Assembly: GCA_001970955.1 (NCBI GenBank)
Contig: MPUH01000583.1
Coordinates: 1-44,557, forward strand
Direction: 5' to 3'
DNA from: Stentor coeruleus
Lineage: Eukaryota; Ciliophora; Heterotrichea; Heterotrichida; Stentoridae
Length of the DNA stretch: 44,557 nt
A program made the translations under genes and the position numbers. How positions within the stretch are numbered: position 1 is the first letter of the stretch; every line of letters starts with the position of its first letter. Of the stretch, positions 9,149-18,537 are shown piece after piece. The notes under the pieces were generated by a model. The model saw nothing but the letters and a program-made list of their open reading frames with translations. It did no database searches and was not told the DNA's origin.

Positions 9149-11677
9149 ATGCTCCGTCGAACAAACGAAGGGAAAAAAATCTTATCAGCCAAATGGGCTG
9201 AATACAATAAACAAATCCACTACAGAAATCTTAAGAATATACGAGGTCAAGTTGATACTTCCTGTCCTATAACATATGGCTCATTAAGAAGAAAACCAAA
9301 AAAAGAGCAGTTATTAGAAGACCGTTTTACAGAAATCGAAAGAGAAAACCGAATTCTTCTTGAGAAAATGTCGCATATAGTGAATTCAAGACACCAACGA
9401 TCATCATCAACAAACCAGAAAAAAAGCTTAAACGTCCAAGCTCGTAGACGACAAAATGTAAAGATTGTCCTTGAAAATCAGGCACTTCTTAAACGTTTAC
9501 AAGATAAACAGCCTTCGTATAGTGTGAATAAATGGGAAGAAGAGAGAAAAAGCACTGAAAAAAGGCTTAAAAATATATGTGAGTATCCATATTCACTTGG
9601 GAATTATGATGAAAGTCCAAGAAAAGCTATTGAAATGCACACTAGACAGAACTCGAGAAGTAGGAAAATAATAAGAATATCAGAGAATATGTTGAAAAAA
9701 ACAGGAAAACAGTCCCCTTCGAATAAAACAAAAGTCCAAATTGTGTTTAAAAAAGGTATGAGTGTAGGGAATAAGCATTTTATTATAGAAATCCAAAAAA
9801 GATCAGAAAAAATTGCTATTTTAGCTTTTGATATTGAAAGTCCTGAGAGTTTTTTATTAGAACTTTCATTTTATGAAGCTTTAGAACTGATGGGAGGGAA
9901 GGAAAATTATAAAGTTTTATCTACAATGCTTGGGATTGAAGATGGGGAGTTGATATTAGTAGACCCAGCATCTAAAGATGATGATGAAAAAAATTATGAG
10001 TATAGTAAAAACTCTCATGAAGATGATGTTTTTGTAGAAAATCAAAGTTTGTATCATAGAAAAAATAATTCTTTTAGTACTGGGCTTGGAAAAGTTGATG
10101 ATGGATATAAAAGTGATGAATTAATGTATAGAAAAAGAGAATCTGATGATAAATTATTAGGGAAAAAAAATATTGGGATTGAAAAAAAAGAGGTTGATAA
10201 GGAAGAGAATGAAGATGAGGAGTTTTTTATTAGAAGAAAAAGTAGTGAGGGTTGTGAGAGTAGAGGATTTAAAGATGAAGTTGATAAGTTTGTGGATAAA
10301 AATAAAGATTTTGATAAGAATGAGGATTNTGAAGTTGATAAGTTTGTGGATAAAAATAAAGATTTTGATAAGAATGAGGATTATGAGGAGAATGAAGATT
10401 ATGAAGAAAATGAAGATTTTGAAGAATTTGAAGATGATAGGGTGGCGGAAAAAGATTTAGATAAGGAGGATAAGATGAAATCGGAAGAAATAAATTTAGA
10501 AGGTTTGAGTGGGAATGAAGATTTTTTAGAGAGAAAAAATGAGGATTATAGTGGAGTAGGTATTAAGGAAGAGGCTGATAGGATTAAAGATCCTGATATG
10601 CATGGGTTTGGAGATAAGGAAGAGGATAAAGAAAACGTGAAAAATCATATAAGAAATGAGATTAGGCATAAAAGTAGTGAAAAACTTATAGAAAACAATA
10701 CATCTAGATCTTTACATGAGGAATCAGAAAGCCTTATGCAAGGATCATTAGAAAATTTAGAAAATCACAATGTAAAAAGCGAAAAATCAGGTGAACTTCC
10801 TATAGAAAACCTTGAACTCCATGATAAACCCTATGAAAAATCCACATCAAAAGAGAAACTCTTAAATAAAACTCCAACACCCGAAGTAGGCCAAACTGAA
10901 AAAGCTAACAATTTTTCTATAGAAAACCCTTCAACAGAGTCTTTACCAAAAAGCCAAAGCCCCAAAATTTCTTCTAAAAAGTCTATAAAAAGCGAAGACA
11001 TAAATACTAAATCTGAAAATCCTCATCTACCCATAAACAATCATCAAGAAAATCTACTTCTAATATCAATTTCTGATAATCCTACAATTGAAAAACCTTT
11101 CAACACTGAAATAAACGCAACTTTCGACTTACATCTCGGTTTTTTACCAAACTTAGAAAGAGCTAAAACCTTAGACCACGCACTAAAAAGACCTTCAATG
11201 ATTGATTTTCAAGAAGAAAATAATGATGAAATCAGTGAAGCTAAGGAAGAAGATGAAAAATATGATGAAGGATTAGATACTTATATAGAAAAAAATGATA
11301 AAGGTTTGGATAATAATGATGAGGAAAATTTAGATTTTGAAGTAAATGTGAATGTTGAGATTGGATATGTGATTAATGAAACATATGAAAAAATGGATTT
11401 AAAAGCTGAGGTTGTTATTGATATAATAGAAAAAAAAAGTGTTGAGGGTGGAAATGAGGATTTTGGAGGATTGGAAAAAGTGCTTAAGAAAAATGAAGAT
11501 AGGGAGTATGCTGAAAAAGAAGAGGAAAATAAGGAAATTTATATAAAAAACGAAGAAAAAATTGAAAAGAACTATGAAAAAGTACCTTTAGAGGGTGACA
11601 AAAAAAACGAATTCGAAGGAAAAACTGAAGAAAATCTAGAGAGCATTGAAAACCCTCACGAAAGCATTAATTCCTAA
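9149..11677 (+). CDS. CFAP97 (hemingway)-domain protein with a long acidic disordered tail
   Basis: The model as given is 842 residues, but about 18 come from an assembly duplication at the N at 10329, so about 824 is likely. The first 135 or so residues match the CFAP97/KIAA1430 family linked to cilia: a conserved basic start, then LLEDRFTEIERENRILLEKM and, later, VLENQALLKRLQDKQPSY, both family hallmarks. A short folded-looking segment follows (about 192-270, VQIVFKKGMSVGNKHFIIEI). The rest is low-complexity Glu/Asp/Lys/Asn sequence with runs such as NEDYEENEDYEENEDFEEFE. The acidic tail may bind microtubules or calcium only in theory; nothing specific shows. It reads divergently from the eIF4G-like gene and converges with the Rab gene (122 nt). 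Confidence 0.82.
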   Translation: MLRRTNEGKKILSAKWAEYNKQIHYRNLKNIRGQVDTSCPITYGSLRRKPKKEQLLEDRFTEIERENRILLEKMSHIVNSRHQRSSSTNQKKSLNVQARRRQNVKIVLENQALLKRLQDKQPSYSVNKWEEERKSTEKRLKNICEYPYSLGNYDESPRKAIEMHTRQNSRSRKIIRISENMLKKTGKQSPSNKTKVQIVFKKGMSVGNKHFIIEIQKRSEKIAILAFDIESPESFLLELSFYEALELMGGKENYKVLSTMLGIEDGELILVDPASKDDDEKNYEYSKNSHEDDVFVENQSLYHRKNNSFSTGLGKVDDGYKSDELMYRKRESDDKLLGKKNIGIEKKEVDKEENEDEEFFIRRKSSEGCESRGFKDEVDKFVDKNKDFDKNEDXEVDKFVDKNKDFDKNEDYEENEDYEENEDFEEFEDDRVAEKDLDKEDKMKSEEINLEGLSGNEDFLERKNEDYSGVGIKEEADRIKDPDMHGFGDKEEDKENVKNHIRNEIRHKSSEKLIENNTSRSLHEESESLMQGSLENLENHNVKSEKSGELPIENLELHDKPYEKSTSKEKLLNKTPTPEVGQTEKANNFSIENPSTESLPKSQSPKISSKKSIKSEDINTKSENPHLPINNHQENLLLISISDNPTIEKPFNTEINATFDLHLGFLPNLERAKTLDHALKRPSMIDFQEENNDEISEAKEEDEKYDEGLDTYIEKNDKGLDNNDEENLDFEVNVNVEIGYVINETYEKMDLKAEVVIDIIEKKSVEGGNEDFGGLEKVLKKNEDREYAEKEEENKEIYIKNEEKIEKNYEKVPLEGDKKNEFEGKTEENLESIENPHESINS
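10276..10382. repeat. 53-nt direct duplication flanking a single N (10329) inside the CFAP97-like gene
   Basis: 10276-10328 and 10330-10382 are identical, separated only by the N. The duplicate plus N is 54 nt, so the frame survives and 18 residues are repeated. Because the segment is itself low-complexity a true repeat is conceivable, but the N pattern favours an unmerged contig overlap. Confidence 0.88.
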
Positions 11678-11799
11678 AAGAAACCCTAACTTTATAAACA
11701 TATACTTTTTCATAATAAAAAAAGCATAATTTAATCAATAAAAACTACCTCCTTACCTATACTTTACATACATAAAACCGAATTCCTAATCTTTCTTAT

Positions 11800-12426
11800 T
11801 TAATTACAGCATTTTTTAGATTTCGGAATCTGTGAATCATGACTCAAAATCGAAATGCCATCCATACGATTAGGAATCTCAGGGTCTAAAGGTTTAGCAG
11901 GACCAACTTGTGACCTATACAAACTTTCTGCTATTTCCTGAAATGCTCTTTCAATATTGTAATTGCTAACACAAGAAGTTTCCATAAACAACATGTTATT
12001 CACACGAGCCATTTCTAAACCAACTTTCTGCGTAACTGTTCTACTCGACTCTAAATCTGCTTTATTCCCAATAAGCAAGAATTTTACTGAGTCTCCACTC
12101 ATATCTTTAACTTGCTTAAGCCAATAATCCAAGCTTTTAAAAGAATGATCATTAGTAATATCATATACTAATATAGCAGCCCTACAACCTTTAAAAAATG
12201 ATGAAAGCATGCTTCGGTACTTTTCCTGACCAGCAGTATCCCAGATATTTAGTAGGATTTTTTGATCATCTACGGTTACTATCTTTGTTGTGTTTACAAC
12301 GCCTATTGTTGGCGAAGTGTGAATACTGAATTTGTTGTAAACGTATTTTTGGATCATACTGCTTTTACCGACACCCCCATCACCTAGTAATATGACTTTG
12401 TAGTTGTAGTCGTAGGAATCTGACAT
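11800..12426 (-). CDS. Rab-family small GTPase
   Basis: A protein of 208 residues with every GTPase motif: G1 GDGGVGKSS (15-23), switch I Thr40 in SPTIGV, G3 WDTAGQEKY (62-70) with the catalytic Gln67, G4 NKAD (121-124) and G5 ETSC (149-152). FFKGCRAAILVYDIT is the usual Rab beta4 region. The C-terminus ends KKCCN, a pair of Cys one residue from the end, suited to double geranylgeranylation by Rab GGTase. It directs vesicle traffic on a membrane I cannot name; subfamily assignment needs a tree (the core is Rab2/5/11-like in general look). No intron seen. The 12427-13273 region upstream is non-coding. Confidence 0.93.
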   Translation of the reverse strand: MSDSYDYNYKVILLGDGGVGKSSMIQKYVYNKFSIHTSPTIGVVNTTKIVTVDDQKILLNIWDTAGQEKYRSMLSSFFKGCRAAILVYDITNDHSFKSLDYWLKQVKDMSGDSVKFLLIGNKADLESSRTVTQKVGLEMARVNNMLFMETSCVSNYNIERAFQEIAESLYRSQVGPAKPLDPEIPNRMDGISILSHDSQIPKSKKCCN

Positions 12427-13273
12427 ATTTTTATTAGTTAGTAGTTGGGTTATGTCATTTTTAGGATTTTGAATTTTTTATAGGATGAAATGAGGATTTT
12501 TAGGTTTTCAAGCCTTTTGGGGAGTTTATTTTGTGGTTTTTTTTAATATGTGCTTGATATATGGATGATGAAAGCGCTTAAAAATTGTATTTATTTTAAG
12601 ATATTTTATCATAGTTGGGTAAAATAAGTGAGTTTTATAATAAAGTTTTGCTGATTTATTGAATGAAATAATGGAAAATTATAATAGGAATGATATAGAA
12701 AAAATAAGAAACTATAGAAAAAGTATTGAAAAATATATAAGCTGGAAATAGGGCATACGTATCATAATATATTTTAATAGCCTGCACATATTTTATTTTT
12801 AGGTAAAAATTCTCAAATATACACTTGGTATAATTATATCTTTAGCTATACAAAGGTGTATTTATTTTATAACTAATTTAAGGGCAATTCAATGAAGTAT
12901 TGCAATACGATTATAATGTGATTTTATCTTAATATAATGCAACTTTTAATCACTAATATAAAACATTAAAAAAATTATAGCAGCATAATAACAACTTAAC
13001 AATCCAATCTGAAATTCCTCCAAATTCCTTTTTCCAACCCAAAATTGATTCTGTTTATGATATAAATACTTATCCACCCTTGCTAAAAAAGAAACTCAAA
13101 TTCTAATTTTAATATCAAACACATACATAAGTAATAATCTCTTTATTTTTACCTAACTAAACCTCATTCAAAATATTCTATCAAACAACATCATCTTCCC
13201 ATAAATCTCAAACAACCACAATCTCCAAAAGCAATTCTTCAGCATTAAAAACATGATTAATTAACGGTAATTA
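12427..13273. other. 847-nt spacer between the Rab and Cdh1 genes
   Basis: Upstream of the Rab gene (about 12427-12720) the plus strand is poor in C. From about 12940 it becomes rich in A and C, the 3' flank of Cdh1. A 27-codon ORF starts with ATG at 12669 and ends at a TAG; it resembles nothing and is probably chance. I see no tRNA B-box or other RNA gene. Confidence 0.4.
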
Positions 13274-14581
13274 TTATCGCAAGTCATAAGCACTAGGTAA
13301 AAGTACGTTTTTCCTACAAATATCCTGACTTTTACAATCCGGGAAAAGTTCCCAAAACCTCAAAGTCTCATCTCCAGCTCCAGTGACCACAGTCTGCCCA
13401 TCAGGACTCATCGCCAAATACAAAACTCTATAAGTATGCCCAGTCAAAGTAGCAACCTTACTATAATCATTATCTTTCCACAATATAATCTGATTCAAAG
13501 AATAACCATGTGTTGACACAAGTTCTTTAGTATTTTTAGAAAAAACCAAATTACAAACTTGTGACCCAGTATCAACACAATGTACTTGTTCATTAGTTAA
13601 AGTATTCCAATATCTTATTGTCCTATCAGCTGTACCTCCACCTGAAGCTAAAAGTCCATGTTGATGTGGAGACCAGGCCATAGCTTTAACCGCAGCAGTA
13701 TGTTGAGGAAATTTACATACAGGTTGTGTTGAATGTAAATTCCAAAGCATAAGTTTATTATCATTACCTCCTGAACTAAGTTGTTGTTCATCAAAAGACC
13801 ATTTCAATCCACAGACTTCTTGTTTATGGGCAAATAATCTTGCTACAGATTCATTAGCTGCTCTTATATCCCTATGTAAAATCTGTCTATCTCTAGATCC
13901 TGAAGTGAGAATACGATTATTCCATGCAAGAGCTCCAACTCTTCCTGTATGTCCTGAGAAGCTTCTTAAGAGTTTAGATCTTTGAGCATCCCATAAAAGT
14001 ATTGTCCCTTTATTTGTCCCAACAGAAATATTTGTCCCATTTTGTGACCAGGCTACACTTGTTACAGAGTCATTTAAACCTAAGTCGCATAGTTTTGTAA
14101 CTTTTGAATTAGCTGCGTTCCACATATAAACACAAGAACCTAAGCCGACACTTAATTGGTTTCCACAAGACCAGTCAAGTAAATTCAGATAAAAGTCGTC
14201 TTGTAATGCAGGGGCATCAAGGACTTTAAAAGGAGACTTTGGGATTTTTCTTTGGGATTTTAATGGGGAAAAGATCTCTTCGTTTGCTAATTCAGTGACT
14301 TGATTTTCTTTCCCTGGGTTTTCAGTAGAAAATTTGAATAGGGTTTTACGGAATAAACCACTGTTTGGAGCTTGGGAAAACTGCGTGTGTAGTAAAGTTG
14401 AGTAAGCAGCGTGTTGTTCGTCGTAGTTTTGGCTTAGTAACACCCTGTCATCACTGAGTTTATCAAAACTACTCAATAAGGTCAGACTGGTCCGATTCGG
14501 GATAAAACGTTCGGAGTATTTGTCGTTTTCATTAAGACTCCCTTTTCTTATGATTGACTTCGTTGGTGAATCTAACTGCAT
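13274..14581 (-). CDS. Cdh1/Fizzy-related activator of the anaphase-promoting complex (WD40)
   Basis: A protein of 435 residues. The N-terminus carries a C-box, SERFIPNR (residues 23-30), which contacts the APC/C. The phrase RKIPKSPFKVLDAPALQDDF is diagnostic of the Cdh1/Fzr branch over Cdc20. Seven WD40 blades follow from about residue 125 to 420 (for example LLWDAQRSKLLRSFSGHTGRV and DNKLMLWNLHSTQPVCKFPQ), forming the propeller that reads D-box and KEN degrons. The protein ends in Leu-Arg, where most family members have an Ile-Arg tail that docks on Cdc27; LR may serve the same role. It targets mitotic cyclins for ubiquitination. No intron seen. The upstream spacer is strongly skewed. Confidence 0.93.
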   Translation of the reverse strand: MQLDSPTKSIIRKGSLNENDKYSERFIPNRTSLTLLSSFDKLSDDRVLLSQNYDEQHAAYSTLLHTQFSQAPNSGLFRKTLFKFSTENPGKENQVTELANEEIFSPLKSQRKIPKSPFKVLDAPALQDDFYLNLLDWSCGNQLSVGLGSCVYMWNAANSKVTKLCDLGLNDSVTSVAWSQNGTNISVGTNKGTILLWDAQRSKLLRSFSGHTGRVGALAWNNRILTSGSRDRQILHRDIRAANESVARLFAHKQEVCGLKWSFDEQQLSSGGNDNKLMLWNLHSTQPVCKFPQHTAAVKAMAWSPHQHGLLASGGGTADRTIRYWNTLTNEQVHCVDTGSQVCNLVFSKNTKELVSTHGYSLNQIILWKDNDYSKVATLTGHTYRVLYLAMSPDGQTVVTGAGDETLRFWELFPDCKSQDICRKNVLLPSAYDLR

Positions 14582-14986
14582 TTATTTATATCGTTAAGAT
14601 GGAGTGTCAAATTTAAATTCTTGGGCTTGGTTGGGTGTTAGATTTGTGAGAAGGGGTTTGAAGATTAGAAGATGCTTTTGGTAGGGAAATGTGAAAAGTG
14701 AAGGTAATGATGAGATTTTGCATGATGAAATTGAAGATTTTGGTGGTGTGGGATTGAGTTATGATGTTTAGGATGAGATAAAGTTTTATTTTTTTTTGAT
14801 TGTATTTTTATGATGGTTGCTGTGGCTTAAAAGGAGTTTTAGTGAAAATTTTATGCCTTTAATGCGGATTTGTTTGTGTTTAGGTTTTTTAGTTGTGCTT
14901 TTATTATAAATTCTGTGAGGATACTTATGATTTTTATTTTTTGGGTCTAAGTTGGAATTTTCTTATAGAAACTAGCTAATTTTTTA
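14582..14986. promoter_or_regulatory. Upstream region of the Cdh1 gene, extreme strand skew
   Basis: On the plus strand 14641-14760 has about 42 G but only 2 C in 120 nt, so the sense strand of the Cdh1 gene has almost no G upstream of the start. No coding signal on either strand. It also holds the 3' flank of the papain-fold gene at the right end. Confidence 0.5.
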
Positions 14987-16033
14987 TTAAACTACTGGGT
15001 AAACTGCATACATCTGTATACCGCATACCCCCGGGCCACTTTGGATACCAATCTGCACATATCCGCTCATACCCCAGCCGCTTCCCCAAGAGTTTTGAGC
15101 TAAATAATAAGGAACACTAGCAGTTGTATCATATCCTACAGCAAGTAAAGTATGGTCAACATTTGTCCCACAGTTCGAGTTTATAACTCCACTTTGATAA
15201 TACATAAAAGCTGGCTGATCAGCTTCAATAGCAACAGAAACAGGTCCAAGAGCCAAAGCATTTTCCAAAGCTGAAACACTATTTGGTGTTACATTGACAT
15301 AACTTGAAATAGTAGCTACAGGCTGGGCAACTTTGGCTTTATTACAAGTTCCGAGTGGACTTGCGTAATTTTTAGCACTTGTCAGACCATTTTTTACGAT
15401 AAAATCAAAGTATTGACCGAAGCTTGCCTGATTCCCAACACAGTCATATAGTTCTGAATATGATAATTCTGTATAACTATGTCCATTTATTGCCCAAACA
15501 CTAGCTACATTATTTGCAGCAACAATTGTCGTGCTAGAACCCATTTGTCCTTCGTTTATAACAGGTCCAACCATTCCTTTGCTTACCCAATTCACTGAAG
15601 AGGGTGCTTTTATTTGATCAGAATTGTATTTTGATCCTCGTAAAGCTTCATTATTTGCATTAGAATAAGTGTTTTGAGATGATGAGAAAAGGTTTAAATG
15701 CTGGGCTCTAACTTCGCTAATGGTTAAGTCTGCAAATTGGTTTATGCCTAAAGTCCATGAGTGGTTTTGCGAGTTCCAAATGCGAATGTATGCTAAATTA
15801 TCTCTGAAAACCATGAATCTTCTTGCATATTCATTGTTGTCAGTATATGATTTACCATATCTTTGAATAAAAAAGTTGAACTCCTCATGATCTACAGATA
15901 CTTCTTGATAAATTAAAGGTCGTGAAGGGGAATAATAATGGCACAAAGCATAAATGGTAACAACGCAAATGGGGATAACGAAAAAATAAGATTTTTTCGA
16001 AGTGTTGACAAAAGGTGGAGAATAATTAGACAT
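14987..16033 (-). CDS. Membrane-anchored papain-family (C1A) protein with catalytic Cys replaced by Ser
   Basis: A protein of 348 residues. Residues about 15-33 form a hydrophobic signal anchor. Residues 50-110 are an I29-type inhibitory propeptide with the ERFNIN-like run (EYARRFMVFRDNLAYI) and GINQFADLT. The mature domain from about 143 has the C1A fold: the catalytic His294 (VDHTLLAVGYD) and Asn314 (QNSWGSGWGMSGY) are in place and Gln163 of the oxyanion hole is kept. The active-site motif is EGQMGSSTT where cathepsins have QGQCGSCWA: Ser167 replaces the nucleophilic Cys and Met164 replaces the disulfide Cys. Silicateins and some Plasmodium SERA proteins show the same Cys-to-Ser change. It may be a pseudoprotease or a weak Ser-type enzyme; it should enter the secretory/endolysosomal path. 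Confidence 0.9.
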   Translation of the reverse strand: MSNYSPPFVNTSKKSYFFVIPICVVTIYALCHYYSPSRPLIYQEVSVDHEEFNFFIQRYGKSYTDNNEYARRFMVFRDNLAYIRIWNSQNHSWTLGINQFADLTISEVRAQHLNLFSSSQNTYSNANNEALRGSKYNSDQIKAPSSVNWVSKGMVGPVINEGQMGSSTTIVAANNVASVWAINGHSYTELSYSELYDCVGNQASFGQYFDFIVKNGLTSAKNYASPLGTCNKAKVAQPVATISSYVNVTPNSVSALENALALGPVSVAIEADQPAFMYYQSGVINSNCGTNVDHTLLAVGYDTTASVPYYLAQNSWGSGWGMSGYVQIGIQSGPGVCGIQMYAVYPVV

Positions 16034-16171
16034 ATTATATATAAAATGGAATCTAAAAAATTTTATATATTAAAACTATTTTTTTCAAAGACACTTTATA
16101 TACAATATACTTAAGAAATATAAGAAAAAGTGAGTTTCGCATAAATAACTATAATAAATATGCTAATATCC

Positions 16172-16498
16172 CTAATTATCTCTGCATTTAAGCATCATTG
16201 TTGAGAATTCTTCAAAGTCTATACTAGAATCTCCATTAAGATCTGATCTTTTGATAATTGTCCCTATTTCAAAATCCGCCATACCTTCTGGGCATACATT
16301 ATTCATAATAACTTTTAATTCTCTTGCTGTAATACATCCATCTCCATTCCTGTCGTAGATACGAAACAGTATATTAAGTCTTTCTCTATCTTTTTCTGGG
16401 CTCTTATCATTATAGAAATCATTTATTGTAAAGTAGTACTCTTGAAGTTGCTCTGGTGTTAGTGGAGAATCTTCAGAAGTAATGCTGAATCTTTTCAT
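16172..16498 (-). CDS. Small two-EF-hand calcium-binding protein
   Basis: A protein of 108 residues from the ATG at 16496-16498; the open frame extends 48 nt further upstream but only from a TTG codon, so this ATG is chosen. Two standard EF-hand loops are visible: DRNGDGCITARE (49-60) and DLNGDSSIDFEE (86-97), with Asp or Asn at positions 1, 3 and 5 and Glu at 12. The second loop has Ser at position 6 in place of Gly, which can lower affinity. The 40-residue N-terminal part is polar (PLTPEQLQEYYF). It is roughly half a calmodulin in size, so it may act as a dimer or as a subunit of a calcium-regulated complex. Such small EF-hand proteins are abundant in ciliates; the target is unknown. Confidence 0.88.
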   Translation of the reverse strand: MKRFSITSEDSPLTPEQLQEYYFTINDFYNDKSPEKDRERLNILFRIYDRNGDGCITARELKVIMNNVCPEGMADFEIGTIIKRSDLNGDSSIDFEEFSTMMLKCRDN

Positions 16499-16839
16499 AT
16501 TACTATTAAAGTAAAATAATAAAAAAAGGGTTTTTAGATTTTTCAATGAATTTTGATATGATATTAGATTGTGGTAGGGGGTGAGAAATGGTGGAGTTTA
16601 AGATATAGTAAGGGTTTTATAGAGGATATGGTATGGAGATATATATTTTTTTAATAATTTAATGGGTGTAAGTTAAATTTGTGAGGATTAGGTGGGATTG
16701 TGTGTTTTTGTATTATGACCCTCTTCGTTAACAAAACCTATCCTTTTTCTTGTATACTACACTCTAAACCTCTAAAACTTAATCTTACCAGCTCCAAACA
16801 AATATCCTCATTTATACCGCCAAGACAATAAACTTAAAA
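16499..16839. promoter_or_regulatory. Divergent upstream region of the EF-hand and DONSON-like genes
   Basis: No gene seen. The plus strand is rich in G and poor in C on the left (16550-16700) and rich in A and C and poor in G on the right (16715-16839), so both outgoing genes have a G-poor sense leader. Confidence 0.45.
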
Positions 16840-17871
16840 ATGAAAGACAAAAAGCCAAGAAGTCTAGAGTGGTTAAAAAACCTAAACGCAAGCGAGATTA
16901 TTGAAGTTGACCTCGAAGCAGATCTACCTCATCCATCAAGCCTAGTCCCCAGCACATTAAAAAGCCAAAACGATTTCACATTCCAAAACCAACTAAATAA
17001 ACTTTATTCAAAAATCCCAATCTCTCAACCTAAACCCCAAAACTCAAAAGATATCCTTAATCTTAGTTCTCTAGAAACCTTACCTCAATGGACAAGTCTT
17101 TGTAAAGAAGTGACAATCACCTCACCTGAGAGCTTTGAATGGCTTAAAAACATAAACTCTGAACTTGAAATTAACTCCATGATTGAAGCTAGTCAAGGAA
17201 TCATAAGCCCTTTACCTTGTAGAGCAATTTATTCATCTATATCTTATTGGGGATGTGAAAATATTAGTGAAACCGATTGGATGCCAACAATTAGAAACAT
17301 TTATTATATGTTTGTTAATAAAAAATGCAACTATTTTCATGTGATTTTCAGAAGATTTTATATATTTTTTACTTGGGAATCACAAAAACCTGTAGTATAT
17401 GTTGCTAACCCAACATCACAACTTATTGCAAATTTAAAGAAATTTTCAGTTGATATACCACAGGAAGAGCTGGAAAATGACAATTTTAAGGTAAAAGAAA
17501 AGAAAAAAAATACTATTTTGAGGATTGATAGGAAATCTGTGCAAGCGTTTTATAATTATCTTATCAATAGTTATGGGGAAAATAAGATTGTATCGCCATG
17601 TGTTTTTTTGAATGGAGCATTTAGGAATTTGAATGTGACTTTTAACTGTGAAGCTTATAACCCGTTTGAAAAAATACAGAAACAATATAAACTTGGGTTT
17701 GCTGGAAGTGTTACTTTTGATATGATAAAAAGGATGTGTATGGTGCTTGAAAAAACTCAGAATACTTTTGTTGTAGAACTGGTTGCAGAGATGGGGTCGT
17801 CGAATTTACCTGGAGTGATTCCTGTAAAAATTGTTAGAAAGAGCCTTAGTATGTATGATATTATTAATTAA
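16840..17871 (+). CDS. DONSON (downstream neighbour of SON)-like replication protein
   Basis: A protein of 343 residues. Several blocks resemble DONSON in order: RAIYSSISYWGCENISETDW and MPTIRNIYYMFVNKKCNYFH (animal versions have a YW block, a DW start and a LCPYFYV block), a VANPTSQLIANLKK block like ISPTTRGLREAM, SVQAFYNYLINSYGENKIVS then PCVFLNGAFRNLNV (the FLINS ... P-x-F-x-GA core), and a C-terminal beta-rich GSVTFDMIKRMCMVLEKTQ. DONSON helps load the CMG helicase (MCM-GINS-CDC45) at origins. It is shorter than animal DONSON. A motif S[LF]EWLKN[LI]N occurs twice near the N-terminus (8-16 and 98-106). Assignment is by memory of the family pattern, so moderate confidence; a replication-unrelated homologue is possible. 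Confidence 0.68.
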   Translation: MKDKKPRSLEWLKNLNASEIIEVDLEADLPHPSSLVPSTLKSQNDFTFQNQLNKLYSKIPISQPKPQNSKDILNLSSLETLPQWTSLCKEVTITSPESFEWLKNINSELEINSMIEASQGIISPLPCRAIYSSISYWGCENISETDWMPTIRNIYYMFVNKKCNYFHVIFRRFYIFFTWESQKPVVYVANPTSQLIANLKKFSVDIPQEELENDNFKVKEKKKNTILRIDRKSVQAFYNYLINSYGENKIVSPCVFLNGAFRNLNVTFNCEAYNPFEKIQKQYKLGFAGSVTFDMIKRMCMVLEKTQNTFVVELVAEMGSSNLPGVIPVKIVRKSLSMYDIIN

Positions 17872-17951
17872 AATGTCATTTCATTTTTTCTATTCATATT
17901 CAGATTGCTTCATTCTTCAAATATCCCTCTATAAGCATTATTCGCTTTTCC

Positions 17952-18204
17952 TTAAATTCTTAAATATCTCTAAGCATTATAAAATTTGTAGAAAACTAAA
18001 AAAGTTACGATCTTTATCTCAAGTGTTAGAGTTTTAAGATATAAACAGAATTTTATATACAAATTAATATTAATATNTTTAAATTCTTAAATATCTCTAA
18101 GCATTATAAAATTTGTAGAAAACTAAAAAAAGTTACGATATTTATCTCAAGTGTTAGAGTTTTAAGATATAAACAGAATTTTATATACAAATTAATATTA
18201 ATAT
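17952..18204. repeat. About 125-nt direct duplication flanking a single N (18077)
   Basis: 17952-18076 and 18079-18204 match apart from one extra A in a run and one substitution. The N lies between them. Probable unmerged contig overlap. Confidence 0.88.
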
Positions 18205-18240
18205 CATATTGTTATCAGTATTATTTCCATGTATATCTAA

Positions 18241-18537
18241 ACACCTTGTATAAATATGTTGAAATCTTCAAAAAAAGTACCTTATAAATACTAAAACTCT
18301 CATAATCCATAAAGGTCAAACCTACAAGCGCCAGAAAACCTGCATTTTTCACTACCAATATCAACATCATCAATAAACGCCCAAAAAANACACCTTGTAT
18401 AAATATGTTGAAATCTTCAAAAAAAGTACCTTATAAATACTAAAACTCTCATAATCCATAAAGGTCAAACCTTCAAGCGCCAGAAAACCTGCATTTTTCA
18501 CTACCAATATCAACATCATCAATAAACGCCCAAAAAA
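18241..18537. repeat. 148-nt direct duplication flanking a single N (18389)
   Basis: 18241-18388 and 18390-18537 are the same length and differ by one substitution. Probable unmerged contig overlap. Confidence 0.9.

Noticed and set aside
12669..12752. 27-codon ORF in the spacer between Rab and Cdh1
   Set aside because: Short, Asn/Lys/Tyr-rich as expected by chance in AT-rich DNA, no homology seen.
17831..18037. 68-codon open frame overlapping the end of the DONSON-like gene
   Set aside because: It starts within the gene in another frame and runs into AT-rich spacer with no recognisable motif.
18310..18367. Minus-strand stretch open for about 28 codons, with Cys and Gly
   Set aside because: It looks protein-like, but G/T-rich 3' flanks give such translations by chance; there is no start, no family match and it falls in a duplicated, artefact-prone segment.
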